DNA of 64,000 nucleotides from Celeribacter persicus (GCF_003050785.1 NZ_QAOH01000001.1:62001-126000); one strand, 5' to 3'. Shown: positions 43,085 to 51,707, numbered from the stretch's first letter. Translations and numbers: made by a program. Notes: generated by a model from the sequence alone, not told the origin.

Positions 43085-43136
43085 CCATTATATTGGCGCA
43101 ACGGGAGTGCGCCCAGAGACAAGAGGAGGAGCTCAC

Positions 43137-44189
43137 ATGAATCTCAAGGCCAAATTGCGCGGCACCCTTGCCGCAGCGACCATCGCCGCAATTTCCGGCA
43201 CAGTCACCGCCACGTCCGCCTTCGCACAGGACGTCACGCTGATCCTGCACCATTTCCTGCCGCCGGTGTCCAACGCCCATAAGGTGATGCTGGAACCTTG
43301 GGCCGAAAAGGTCAAGGCCGACAGCGACGGGCGCATCGAAGTCCAGATCTACCCGTCCATGTCGATGGGCGGCAAGCCGGGCGAGCTTTACGGCCAGGTC
43401 CGCGACGGCACCGCCGACGTCGTCTGGACACTTCTGGGCTACACGCCGGGCGTATTCCCGCGCACCGAGGTGTTCGAACTGCCGACCGTGCATAAGGGCT
43501 CCGCGACCGACACGACCATCGCACTGAACGCATCCATGGATATGCTGGCCGAAGATTTCGAGGACATTCACGTCCTGTTCCTCCATGCCAATGACGGCAA
43601 CCTGATCCATTCGGGCGGCAAGGAAGTCACCACCTTCGAGGACGTTGCGGGCATGAAGCTGCGCACGCCATCCCGCACCGGGGCCTGGCTGATCGAGGCG
43701 CTCGGCGCCGAACCCGTGAGCCTGCCCGTTCCGGCCGTGCCCGAGGCCATGTCGAAAGGTGTGATCGACGGCGCGATGACCACCTATGAAATCGTGCCCT
43801 CGCTGAAACTTCAGGAACTCGACAAATACACCGCCGAGCTGCCGAATGGCGACCGTTTCGGCACCGCCGTCTTCATGCTGGCAATGAACAAGGACGTCTA
43901 TGACGACCTCCCCAACGATCTGAAAGCGGTAATCGACGCCAATTCCGGCATGAATGTCGCCGCCGAGATCGGCACCATGTGGGAGGATTTCGAAGTGGCC
44001 GGCACCGACGCCCTCGACGCCGCCGGCGTGACCCGCAACGTTTTCTCCGAAGAGGAAGCTGCAAAATTCTACGACGTGAGCGAACAGGTCGTTGCCCGCT
44101 GGGTTGACGAAGTGTCTGCAAAAGGCATCGACGGCGCTGGCCTCGTCGACGCCGCCCGCGCTGCGATTGCCGCGGCGCATACCGAATAA
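43137..44189 (+). CDS. TRAP transporter substrate-binding protein (DctP), 3-hydroxybenzoate operon
   Basis: 350 residues with a clean Sec signal (AAATIAAISGTVTATSAFA, cleavage before QDVTL). The DctP ligand segment is MKLRTPSRTGAWLIEALGAE, with the conserved arginine. It shares the opening HHFLPPVSN and IYPSMSMGGKPGELYGQV with the DctP at 39623, so the two are paralogues. The probable ligand is 3-hydroxybenzoate or a related acid, by operon content. GGAGGAG precedes ATG 43137. A hairpin follows the gene. Confidence 0.9.
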   Translation: MNLKAKLRGTLAAATIAAISGTVTATSAFAQDVTLILHHFLPPVSNAHKVMLEPWAEKVKADSDGRIEVQIYPSMSMGGKPGELYGQVRDGTADVVWTLLGYTPGVFPRTEVFELPTVHKGSATDTTIALNASMDMLAEDFEDIHVLFLHANDGNLIHSGGKEVTTFEDVAGMKLRTPSRTGAWLIEALGAEPVSLPVPAVPEAMSKGVIDGAMTTYEIVPSLKLQELDKYTAELPNGDRFGTAVFMLAMNKDVYDDLPNDLKAVIDANSGMNVAAEIGTMWEDFEVAGTDALDAAGVTRNVFSEEEAAKFYDVSEQVVARWVDEVSAKGIDGAGLVDAARAAIAAAHTE

Positions 44190-44213
44190 CGACCGCAAGA
44201 GTCGTCCAAGACC

Positions 44214-44240
44214 GGAGAGGCGGGTCTCGCCCGTCTCTCC
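44214..44240 (+). other. Hairpin between dctP and dctQ
   Basis: GGAGAGGCGGG (44214-44224) and CCCGTCTCTCC (44230-44240) pair over 11 bp with one G-U and a 5-nt loop. No T-run follows, and dctQ starts 42 bp later. Such hairpins after binding-protein genes usually raise their expression relative to the permease genes. Confidence 0.65.
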
Positions 44241-44282
44241 CCCATAACCCCGAAACACGCACCCAATACCGGGAGGCATGCT

Positions 44283-44780
44283 ATGTACGCTGTTGTCACG
44301 CGTCTGGCAGATTTCTTTGCCATGCTCGGAGGCGCCATCCTCTTTGTCATCGTTCTGGTCACCACCACGAACACCGGCGCCTTCATTCTCGATCGGTTTC
44401 TCGGCCCCTTTGGCCTCAACGTCTCTGGCCTTCCCGGCTATGAAGATTTCGTTCAGCTCGCCATTTCCGGTGCAGCTCTGATGTTCTTTCCTTTCACCCA
44501 GGCCTCGCGCGGGCATGTGGCCGTCGATCTCTTCGTCGCCAATGCGCCGATGCCGGTGAAATGGCTTCTGGACCGCATGTGGTTGACGCTCACCGCCGGA
44601 GTCGCGCTGTTTCTGGCGTGGTGGATGGTGCAGGGCATGCTTGAGGTGCGCTCCGACGCTGTCGAGGCCGGTGTTCTGGGCTGGCCGATCTGGCCGTTCT
44701 ATTTCCCCGGTATCGCCTCCATGATCCTTTGGGCCATCGTGTCCGTCAGCCAGATGTTCGGAGACGCACGCTATGCTTGA
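44283..44780 (+). CDS. TRAP transporter small permease (DctQ), 3-hydroxybenzoate operon
   Basis: 165 residues with four hydrophobic helices; DctQ features include YEDFVQLAISGAALMFFPFT and SRGHVAVDLFVANA. It overlaps the dctM gene by 8 bp. Its long first periplasmic loop (ILDRFLGPFGLNVSGLPG) is absent from the DctQ at 39080. Confidence 0.88.
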   Translation: MYAVVTRLADFFAMLGGAILFVIVLVTTTNTGAFILDRFLGPFGLNVSGLPGYEDFVQLAISGAALMFFPFTQASRGHVAVDLFVANAPMPVKWLLDRMWLTLTAGVALFLAWWMVQGMLEVRSDAVEAGVLGWPIWPFYFPGIASMILWAIVSVSQMFGDARYA

Positions 44781-46164
44781 TCCCATCACCATCGGGGTTC
44801 TGGGCCTCATCATCCTTTTCGTCCTTCTGATCCTGCGCATGCCGGTCGGCATCGCGATGATCATCGTCGGCATCGGCGGCACCTATGTGCTGTCGCTCGC
44901 CCTGCCCTATGTGCGTTTCGTGCCCTATATCCGGCAGTTCAAGACGCTCCTGTGGGAGAACGTCGCAAGCTATGACCTCTCGGTCGTGCCGCTCTTTGTC
45001 CTCATGGGCTATATCGCCGCCGAAGCGCGGTTGTCGTCGGACCTGTTCAAGGGGCTTGAGGCGCTTCTGTCCCGCCTGCGCGGTGGCGTTGCCATGGCGG
45101 CGATCGCGGCCTGTGGCGGGTTCGGCGCGGTCTGTGGCTCGTCTCTGGCGACGGCGGCGACCATGGGCAAAGTGGCCCTGCCGGAACTCAAGGCGCTTGG
45201 CTACAAGGACCGCCTCTCCGCCGGTGCGCTGGCTGCGGGAGGCACGCTTGGCATCCTGATCCCACCGTCAGTGGCGCTGGTGATCTATGCGATCATCGTC
45301 GAGGGCTCGATCCTCAAAATGTTCCAGGCCGCCGTGCTGCCGGGTCTTCTGGCCGTACTCTCTTTCATCCTCGTGATCGCCGTTCTGGTCCGGGTGAACC
45401 CGTCGCTCGCTCCCGAGCCGCGCCCGATGGAGCGCGAAGAGCGCAACCGTGCGCTCAAACGCCTCTTCCCGGTGATCGGCATTTTCGGCGCGATCATTCT
45501 CGGGCTCGGTTTCGGCCTCTTCACCCCCACCCCCGCCGCCTCCATCGGCGTGTTCCTGATCGCTGTCTACGGCTTCATTCTGCGCGCCCGTACGGGCGAA
45601 GGGCTGAACTGGGACGGGCTGAAACGCGCACTGCATGCCACCGCGATTACCTCCGGCATGATCTACCTGATCCTGTTCGGCGCAGAAGTGCTCAAGGGCT
45701 TCTTCACCCGCTCCGGCCTGCCGCAGGCGCTCTCAGAGTGGGCGGCAAACTCCGGCATGGACCCGATGCTGGTGCTCGTCCTGATGCTGATCGCCTTTGT
45801 GATCCTCGGGTGCTTCATGGAAAGCCTCGCAATGATCCTCGTGGTGGTGCCGTTCTTCTGGCCGACCCTGATCGCGATGAATGGTGGCGAATATGTCACC
45901 GCCGACATGGCCGCCTTCGGGATGACCAATGAGGACCTGAAAATCTGGTTCGGCATTCTCGCGCTGATCGTCGTCGAGCTTGGGCTGATCACACCGCCCG
46001 TGGGGCTCAACGTCTTCATCATCTCTTCGCTCGCCAAGGACACGCCCATGTCCACCGTCTTCCGCGGCGTCATGCCTTTCCTGGGTTCCGAGATCATCCG
46101 TGTGGCCCTGATCATCCTGATCCCGGCGCTCACCCTCACCATTCCACGCCTCATAGGCGGTTGA
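44773..46164 (+). CDS. TRAP transporter large permease (DctM), 3-hydroxybenzoate operon
   Basis: 463-residue polytopic permease with DctM patterns YDLSVVPLFVLMGYIAAEAR, FGAVCGSSLATAATMGKVAL and GTLGILIPPSVALVIYAI. The C-terminal GLITPPVGLNVFIISSLAKD is matched nearly word for word in the DctM at 37758. Uptake of 3-hydroxybenzoate or gentisate is inferred from the following genes. It is 18 bp ahead of the hydroxylase gene. Confidence 0.92.
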   Translation: MLDPITIGVLGLIILFVLLILRMPVGIAMIIVGIGGTYVLSLALPYVRFVPYIRQFKTLLWENVASYDLSVVPLFVLMGYIAAEARLSSDLFKGLEALLSRLRGGVAMAAIAACGGFGAVCGSSLATAATMGKVALPELKALGYKDRLSAGALAAGGTLGILIPPSVALVIYAIIVEGSILKMFQAAVLPGLLAVLSFILVIAVLVRVNPSLAPEPRPMEREERNRALKRLFPVIGIFGAIILGLGFGLFTPTPAASIGVFLIAVYGFILRARTGEGLNWDGLKRALHATAITSGMIYLILFGAEVLKGFFTRSGLPQALSEWAANSGMDPMLVLVLMLIAFVILGCFMESLAMILVVVPFFWPTLIAMNGGEYVTADMAAFGMTNEDLKIWFGILALIVVELGLITPPVGLNVFIISSLAKDTPMSTVFRGVMPFLGSEIIRVALIILIPALTLTIPRLIGG

Positions 46165-46182
46165 CACATAAGGAGACACGTT

Positions 46183-47403
46183 ATGTCTGATCTTCCCATT
46201 ATCATTGCCGGTGGCGGCATCGGCGGTCTGGCGGCAGCCTGTGGTCTGGCGCGCAAGGGCCATCGCTCCATCGTCGTCGAGCAAGCCCCGGCGCTCGGCG
46301 AGATCGGCGCTGGCATCCAGATCGGCCCGAACGCCTTCCACTGCTTCGACTATCTGGGCGTGGGCGACGAGGCACGCGAAAAGGCGGTCTATATCGACAA
46401 GCTGCGTCTGATGGATGCGCAAACCGCCGAGGACATCACCTCGATCCCGCTCGACGAACCGTTCCGCGAGCGCTTCAAGAACCCCTATGCCGTGGTGCAC
46501 CGCGCCGACCTGCATGGCGTGTTGCTCAAATATTGCGAAGACAGCCCGCTCGTCGACATTCGCACCTCTCATGTGGTCGAAGGCTATGAGCAGGACGGCA
46601 CTTCCGTGACGCTCAAACTCAAAGACCGCGATCCGATCAAAGGGTCTTTCCTGATCGGCGCTGAGGGCCTGCGATCTCCGATCCGCGCCCAGATGGTGGG
46701 CGACGGCGAGCCGCGCATCTCCGGCCACACCACCTATCGCTCCGTCATCCCGACCGAGCAGATGCCGGAAGACCTGCGCTGGAACGCAGCGACGCTCTGG
46801 GCCGGTCCGAAATGTCACATCGTGCATTACCCGCTCAAGGGCTGGAAGGTTTTCAACCTCGTCGTGACCTATCACCGCGACGTGCAGGAAGCGATTGCCG
46901 GTCGTCCGGTCTCGAAAGAAGAGGTTGCCGCCGGTTTCGAGCACATCCACCCGAAAGCCCGTCAGGTCATCGAACATGGGTCTGATTGGAAACTCTGGGT
47001 GCTCTGTGACCGCGACCCGATTTCCAACTGGGTCGACAACCGCGTAGCGCTTCTGGGCGATGCCGCCCACCCGATGCTGCAATACTTTGCGCAGGGCGCC
47101 TGCATGGCGATGGAAGACGCCGTAGCCATGTCCCATTGCATCGAGCATTACGGCGAGAACGTCGAACGCGCGTTGCAAATCTATCAGGAGATGCGCAAGG
47201 TCCGCACCGCCCGCGTGCAGATGAACTCCCGTCTGATCGGCGAATACATCTACCACCCGGACGACGCGAAAGCCGCCGTGCGCAACCACGTTATGTCCAA
47301 CATGACGCCGGACGAATGGTACGACCAACTGTCGTGGCTCTATGGCTCCACCGGTCTCGATGAGAGCACCGTCAATGCCGCGCTGAAAACCGCTGCTGAA
47401 TAA
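46183..47403 (+). CDS. 3-hydroxybenzoate 6-monooxygenase
   Basis: 406-residue class A flavin monooxygenase. FAD motif IIAGGGIGGLAAACGLARKG at the N-terminus, DG motif in IGAEGLRSPIRAQMVGDGE, and GD motif ALLGDAAHPMLQYFAQGA. It should convert 3-hydroxybenzoate to gentisate with NADH; salicylate 5-hydroxylation is unlikely because that enzyme type is multicomponent. AAGGAG precedes the ATG. The gentisate ring-cleavage gene and two downstream pathway genes follow in the same operon, which supports the substrate. Confidence 0.88.
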   Translation: MSDLPIIIAGGGIGGLAAACGLARKGHRSIVVEQAPALGEIGAGIQIGPNAFHCFDYLGVGDEAREKAVYIDKLRLMDAQTAEDITSIPLDEPFRERFKNPYAVVHRADLHGVLLKYCEDSPLVDIRTSHVVEGYEQDGTSVTLKLKDRDPIKGSFLIGAEGLRSPIRAQMVGDGEPRISGHTTYRSVIPTEQMPEDLRWNAATLWAGPKCHIVHYPLKGWKVFNLVVTYHRDVQEAIAGRPVSKEEVAAGFEHIHPKARQVIEHGSDWKLWVLCDRDPISNWVDNRVALLGDAAHPMLQYFAQGACMAMEDAVAMSHCIEHYGENVERALQIYQEMRKVRTARVQMNSRLIGEYIYHPDDAKAAVRNHVMSNMTPDEWYDQLSWLYGSTGLDESTVNAALKTAAE

Positions 47404-47433
47404 CTCTTCAAGAAACGCAAAAAGGACAAACCT

Positions 47434-48132
47434 ATGGCTTATGTCTTCCCCTCCGCCGAGCCAGCCACCGTGGCCGTCGATGGCTCCGATGACCGTCTTC
47501 CGGTCCGCCGCATCTTCTGTGTCGGGCGCAACTACGCCGCCCACGCGCGCGAGATGGGCAGAGACCCGAATCGCGAACCGCCCTTCTTCTTCACCAAACC
47601 GGCCGATGCCGTGGTGGACAGTGGCGAAGTGGTCGCCTACCCGCCGGAGACCGAGAACTTCCACTACGAGGCCGAGCTTGTTGTGGTGATCGGCAAAGGC
47701 GGCAAGAATATCGCGGAAGAGAACAGTCTGTCGCACGTTTGGGGTTATGCTATCGGCAACGACCTGACCCGTCGCGACCTGCAACTCAAGGCGCGCGAAC
47801 AAGGCCGTCCGTGGGACTGGGGCAAAGCGTTTGACCGCTCTGCCGTGATCGGTCCGGTGTTCCCCGTCGAAAAAGTCGGCCACCCGGACAAAGGGTCGAT
47901 CAAGCTCACCGTGAACGGTGAAGTGAAACAGGATGCAGACCTGAACGAGCTGATCTGGTCCGTGCCGGAAATCATCTCGATCCTGTCGCACTCGATGACA
48001 TTGCAGCCGGGCGATCTGATCATGACCGGCACGCCTGCGGGCGTGGGCGCGCTTGTCGAGGGCGACACCTGCGTGGTCGAAATCGAAGGTCTGGGCCGGA
48101 TCGAGACCCCGATCGGTAAACGCGAGGCGTAA
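47434..48132 (+). CDS. Fumarylpyruvate hydrolase (FAA hydrolase family)
   Basis: 232 residues; final gentisate-pathway step, hydrolysing fumarylpyruvate to fumarate and pyruvate. It shows the FAH fold pattern [14 protein letters not shown], the metal-binding glutamates in [15 protein letters not shown] with a later aspartate in [10 protein letters not shown], and [15 protein letters not shown]. It starts 30 bp after the hydroxylase gene and ends 3 bp before the isomerase gene. Confidence 0.88.
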   Translation: MAYVFPSAEPATVAVDGSDDRLPVRRIFCVGRNYAAHAREMGRDPNREPPFFFTKPADAVVDSGEVVAYPPETENFHYEAELVVVIGKGGKNIAEENSLSHVWGYAIGNDLTRRDLQLKAREQGRPWDWGKAFDRSAVIGPVFPVEKVGHPDKGSIKLTVNGEVKQDADLNELIWSVPEIISILSHSMTLQPGDLIMTGTPAGVGALVEGDTCVVEIEGLGRIETPIGKREA

Positions 48133-48135
48133 GCC

Positions 48136-48783
48136 ATGACGTTGAAGTTGCACAACTTCTTCCGGTCCTCGACGTCAACGCGGCTGCGTGCCGCGTTGAA
48201 CCTCAAGGGGCTGAACTATGACTATATTCCCTATGTGCTGCGCACCGGGGAAACGCGGACGCCGGAGTATCTGGCGAAGAACCCGCAGGGTCTGGTCCCC
48301 ACCCTTGAGCGCGAGGACGGCACTTACCTGACGCAATCTCTCGCCATCATGGAATGGCTGGAGGAGACCCACCCGGAGCCCGCGCTTTTGCCCGCCGATG
48401 CCGACGGTCGCGCCCGTGTCCGCGCGCTGTCCTACATGATCGCGCTGGAGATCCACCCGCTGAACAATCTGCGTGTTCTGTTCCGGCTGCGCGATCAGTT
48501 CGGAGCCGACGAAGAGGCGCAAAAAGAGTGGTTCACCCATTGGGTCACGATCACCTTCGATGCGCTGGAAGCCGAGCTTTCGGCGTCGAAAGACACCGGC
48601 ACCTATTGCCACGGCGATACGCCGACCATGGCCGATTGCTGTCTCTATGCACAGGTCTGGAACAACAAACGCTTTGGCGTTCCGTTGGAGTCCTGGCCGG
48701 TGATTTCGCGGATTTACACGGAACTCGACAAGCTCCCGGCGTTCACCAAAGCCGCGCCGCCCAATCAACCCGACGCGGCCTGA
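48136..48783 (+). CDS. Maleylpyruvate isomerase, glutathione-dependent (zeta-class GST)
   Basis: 215-residue glutathione transferase of the zeta class: FFRSSTSTRLRAALNLKGL corresponds to the SSCSxR active-site motif, and NPQGLVPTLERED to the glutathione-binding loop. It isomerises maleylpyruvate to fumarylpyruvate; the same fold also handles maleylacetoacetate, but the gentisate genes on both sides favour maleylpyruvate. The next gene but one encodes a homologue of the unrelated mycothiol-dependent isomerase. Confidence 0.86.
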   Translation: MTLKLHNFFRSSTSTRLRAALNLKGLNYDYIPYVLRTGETRTPEYLAKNPQGLVPTLEREDGTYLTQSLAIMEWLEETHPEPALLPADADGRARVRALSYMIALEIHPLNNLRVLFRLRDQFGADEEAQKEWFTHWVTITFDALEAELSASKDTGTYCHGDTPTMADCCLYAQVWNNKRFGVPLESWPVISRIYTELDKLPAFTKAAPPNQPDAA

Positions 48784-48814
48784 CGCGTCATTCTTAACCC
48801 GGAGGAATTTCACG

Positions 48815-49921
48815 ATGCTGACCGAAGATCGCAGCCACGATACTATCGAGCATGGCATGCAGCCGGAGGACACCCCGGAACTGCGCGCCCTGTACAAGAG
48901 CTTCGAGGAAGAGAGCCTGATCCCGCTCTGGACCCAGCTTGGCGACCTGATGCCAATGACCCCGAAATCCAAGGCCGTGCCGCATGTCTGGCGTTGGGCC
49001 GATCTTCTGCCGCTGGCGGAAAAATCCGGTGAGCTGGTGCCCGTGGGCCGTGGCGGCGAACGCCGCGCCATCGGCCTCGCCAATCCGGGTCTGGGCGGTC
49101 ACGCCTATGTCACGCCGACGCTCTGGGCCGCGATCCAGTATCTCTGCCCCGGCGAGAATGCGCCCGAGCACCGGCACAGCCAGAACGCCTTCCGCTTCGT
49201 CGTTGAAGGCGAAGGCGTCTGGACCGTCGTCAACGGCGATCCGGTGCGCATGTCGCGGGGCGATTTGCTCCTGACGCCAGGCTGGAACTTCCACGGCCAC
49301 CACAATATCGCGAATGAGCCGATGGCATGGATCGACGGGCTCGACATTCCGTTCAGCCAACAGATGGATGTGGGTTTCTTCGAGTTCGGTGCGGATCGTG
49401 TGACCGACAATGCAACGCCGGACTTCTCCCGTGGCGAGCGCCTCTGGTGCCATCCGGGCCTTCGTCCGCTGTCGCAATTGCAAAACACCGTCTCTTCGCC
49501 GATCGGCGCCTATCGCTGGGAATTCACCGACCGGGCGCTGACCGAACAGCTTTTGCTGGAAGACGAAGGCCAGCCCGCCACCGTCGAACAGGGCCACGCC
49601 GCGATCCGCTATGTCAACCCAACCACCGGCGGCGATGTGATGCCGACGATCCGCTGCGAATTCCACCGCCTGCGGGCCGGTACGGAAACCGCGACGCGCA
49701 ACGAAGTCGGGTCCACCGTGTTCCAGGTCTTTGAGGGCAAAGGCGCCGTAGTGATGAACGGCGTGGAGCACAAGCTTGAGAAAGGCGACATGTTCGTCGT
49801 GCCATCCTGGGTGCCGTGGTCCTTGCAGGCCGAAACACAGTTCGATCTGTTCCGCTTCTCGGACGCGCCGATCATGGAACGCCTCGGCTTCATGCGTACC
49901 ATGGTCGAAGGGCAGAAGTGA
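48815..49921 (+). CDS. Gentisate 1,2-dioxygenase
   Basis: 368-residue bicupin that cleaves gentisate to maleylpyruvate using Fe(II). The first cupin has the metal motif APEHRHSQNAFRFVV (H119, H121) and a further histidine in GWNFHGHHN. The second cupin (VFQVFEGKGAVVMNGVEH; DMFVVPSWVPWSLQAE) lacks a full metal set, as is usual. Length is normal. GGAGGAA precedes the ATG. Its stop overlaps the next start by one base. Confidence 0.93.
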   Translation: MLTEDRSHDTIEHGMQPEDTPELRALYKSFEEESLIPLWTQLGDLMPMTPKSKAVPHVWRWADLLPLAEKSGELVPVGRGGERRAIGLANPGLGGHAYVTPTLWAAIQYLCPGENAPEHRHSQNAFRFVVEGEGVWTVVNGDPVRMSRGDLLLTPGWNFHGHHNIANEPMAWIDGLDIPFSQQMDVGFFEFGADRVTDNATPDFSRGERLWCHPGLRPLSQLQNTVSSPIGAYRWEFTDRALTEQLLLEDEGQPATVEQGHAAIRYVNPTTGGDVMPTIRCEFHRLRAGTETATRNEVGSTVFQVFEGKGAVVMNGVEHKLEKGDMFVVPSWVPWSLQAETQFDLFRFSDAPIMERLGFMRTMVEGQK

Positions 49922-50472
49922 TGTCTCTCACAGAGACGGACCTTGCCGCCCGCGAGGCTTTGAGGGCGCGTCTGGGCAAGGGGGCGCGGTTCGACGCCCC
50001 CAACGCACCGGCGGAAGACCTTCTGCTGGCTCGACGCGGTACGGCCTATTTTGCCCGCAAACTGATGGAATTGTCGGACGAGGCGCTTTTTGAGCCCTCT
50101 GCTGTCGAGGGATTGAGCCGCGCCCATGTGATCGTGCGCGTGAGCTATGAGGCCCGTTATCAAGCGCTGGCGCTCGAAGCATTGGACAAGGGCGAAGTGC
50201 TTGAAATCCCCGAGGACCTGCCCTCTCTCGATCTCGCCGCCACGCTTCCGGCCCGCGCGCTCCGCCACCTGTTCCAGCATTCCGAGGTGCATCTCAACGT
50301 CTGTTGGCGCGATCTCTCAGAGGCGCAGTGGGACATGGATCTCGTGCTGGCAGACGGCACGAAAATCACACCCCGCGCCCTGCCCATGATGCGCGCCAAA
50401 GGCGTCTGGCAAGGGGCGCTCGATCTCGGAAGCGGCGCACGGCTCAAGGACATCCCTGCAAGCCTGCGCTAA
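49921..50472 (+). CDS. Maleylpyruvate isomerase (MDMPI) N-domain-like protein lacking the zinc ligands
   Basis: 183 residues, coupled to gentisate dioxygenase by TGATG. Two stretches match the DinB-like fold of mycothiol-dependent maleylpyruvate isomerase: LSRAHVIVRVSYEARYQAL (65-83), corresponding to the WTRGHVxAHLA helix, and RALPMMRAKGVWQGALDLG (152-170), corresponding to PWMRxREVWIHAVDLG. In the characterised Corynebacterium enzyme zinc is held by H52, E144 and H148. The aligned positions here appear to be R73, G161 and G165. The C-terminal domain of the roughly 240-residue enzyme is also missing. A catalytic isomerase role is therefore unlikely, and the operon already has a GST-type isomerase. 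The function is unknown; the alignment was made by eye. Confidence 0.7.
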   Translation: MSLTETDLAAREALRARLGKGARFDAPNAPAEDLLLARRGTAYFARKLMELSDEALFEPSAVEGLSRAHVIVRVSYEARYQALALEALDKGEVLEIPEDLPSLDLAATLPARALRHLFQHSEVHLNVCWRDLSEAQWDMDLVLADGTKITPRALPMMRAKGVWQGALDLGSGARLKDIPASLR

Positions 50473-50478
50473 AGCCCT

Positions 50479-50496
50479 CCCCTGCCCCATCAGGGG
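50479..50496. terminator. Weak hairpin between convergent operons
   Basis: CCCCTG-N6-CAGGGG (50479-50496) lies between the stop of the gentisate operon (50472) and that of the cytochrome c peroxidase (50503). No T-run is seen on either side, so terminator function is tentative. Confidence 0.35.
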
Positions 50497-50502
50497 CCGG
50501 GG

Positions 50503-51639
50503 TCATTCTGCAAGCAGATGCTCGTACCGCGCATCCGTAAGTGTCTTCATAAAGGCCACCAGCGCGTCGATTTCCCGATCCTCAAGCGCCGGACCGGTCT
50601 CCAACTCTTCCATCGAGATATTTTCCGCCACTTCGGGCGGGCCGAAACGCTCGCCGGTCTCCGGGTTGATCATCCGCGCCTCGGATTTGGTGTTGTAGGT
50701 GTTGTAGAACAGCACGACCGTGCGCAGGTCCTGAAACACCCCGTTGTGCATATAAGGCGCTGTCACGGCGATGTTTCGAAGCGTCGGCACCTTGATCTTG
50801 CCTTCGAGCCCTGCCGTCTCCGACAGCATGTCGTTTTGCGCCAGCCCGAGATCGGGATGCCCGCGCCCCACCCCGTTCATATCACGCAGCTCGCCATTCT
50901 CCGGCACGCCGATGTTGTGATATTCATAATTGGTGAAGGTCTCGCCTTCCGCCCCCGCCTGCGGCTTGAGCTGATGACAAAGATTGCAATTGGTGAACTG
51001 CTGCGAGAAAAACAGCGTCTCGCCCAGCAGTTCTTCCCGCGTCAGCTCCACTTCGCCGCGCAGATAGCGGTCGTATTTGCTGTCGAACGGCGAGAAGAGA
51101 TCGGTCTCCTCAAAGGCGGCAATCGCCTTGGTCATCGCGGCATAAGCCGCGTCCTTGTCGGCAAAAATCTCATCACCGAAGAGATCCTTGAAAGCCACGA
51201 CATAGGCCGGATTTTCCTCCAGCCGCGCCACCACGGACCCCGCGTCCGGCATCCCCATCTCGATCGGGTTCAAAGGCGGTCCGCCCGCCTGATCGGCAAG
51301 CGTTGCGGCGCGACCGTCATGAAACTGCCCACCCATGTAGACGCCTTCGTCGAGCTTCTGGAACATCGGCGCGAAATGCGCGTAGGAGGCGGTCGGCGCA
51401 TTGCGGTCGCCCAGAGACACACCGTCGTCGCCGGGAGAGGCCATGCCGCGCGGATCGGCGAAACCATATTCGGGATCGTGACAAGTCGAACAGGATTGTG
51501 TTCGGTTCTTGGACAGATTTTCATCGAAGAATAGCGCTTCGCCGAGGGTTTCAAGCGTGTCGAAGTTCTCGGCCTGCAATGCCGCAGACGAAAGGAGCGT
51601 GGTGCAAAACAGGGTCAGTGCGAGGGGTCTGGCGATCAT
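50503..51639 (-). CDS. Di-haem cytochrome c peroxidase
   Basis: 378 residues with a Sec signal peptide (IARPLALTLFCTTLLSSAAL) and two c-type haem motifs, CSTCH (50-54) and CNLCH (218-222). The family pattern RTQSCSTCHDPEYGFADPRG, the FHDGRA motif and PYMHNGVFQDLRTVV are present. It reduces periplasmic H2O2 with electrons from a small cytochrome c. MauG-like relatives cannot be fully excluded. ATG 51639 is chosen because the signal peptide begins there. A perfect FNR box is centred about 75 bp upstream, which fits microaerobic induction. Confidence 0.88.
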   Translation of the reverse strand: MIARPLALTLFCTTLLSSAALQAENFDTLETLGEALFFDENLSKNRTQSCSTCHDPEYGFADPRGMASPGDDGVSLGDRNAPTASYAHFAPMFQKLDEGVYMGGQFHDGRAATLADQAGGPPLNPIEMGMPDAGSVVARLEENPAYVVAFKDLFGDEIFADKDAAYAAMTKAIAAFEETDLFSPFDSKYDRYLRGEVELTREELLGETLFFSQQFTNCNLCHQLKPQAGAEGETFTNYEYHNIGVPENGELRDMNGVGRGHPDLGLAQNDMLSETAGLEGKIKVPTLRNIAVTAPYMHNGVFQDLRTVVLFYNTYNTKSEARMINPETGERFGPPEVAENISMEELETGPALEDREIDALVAFMKTLTDARYEHLLAE

Positions 51640-51707
51640 GAGCGCAGTGCTTTCCGAATGGCTTTGGGCGGATGGAACCGCCTTACCCGAGTTTTTCACT
51701 CGGAAAT

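Noticed and set aside
43035-44882. 615-codon minus-strand open frame opposite the second dctP and dctQ
   Set aside because: Opposite two clear TRAP genes; low-complexity, His/Gly-rich translation with no start signals.
45733-48153. 806-codon minus-strand open frame across dctM, the hydroxylase and the FAA hydrolase genes
   Set aside because: It spans three recognised genes on the other strand and has no motif of its own. High GC content makes long antisense frames common here.
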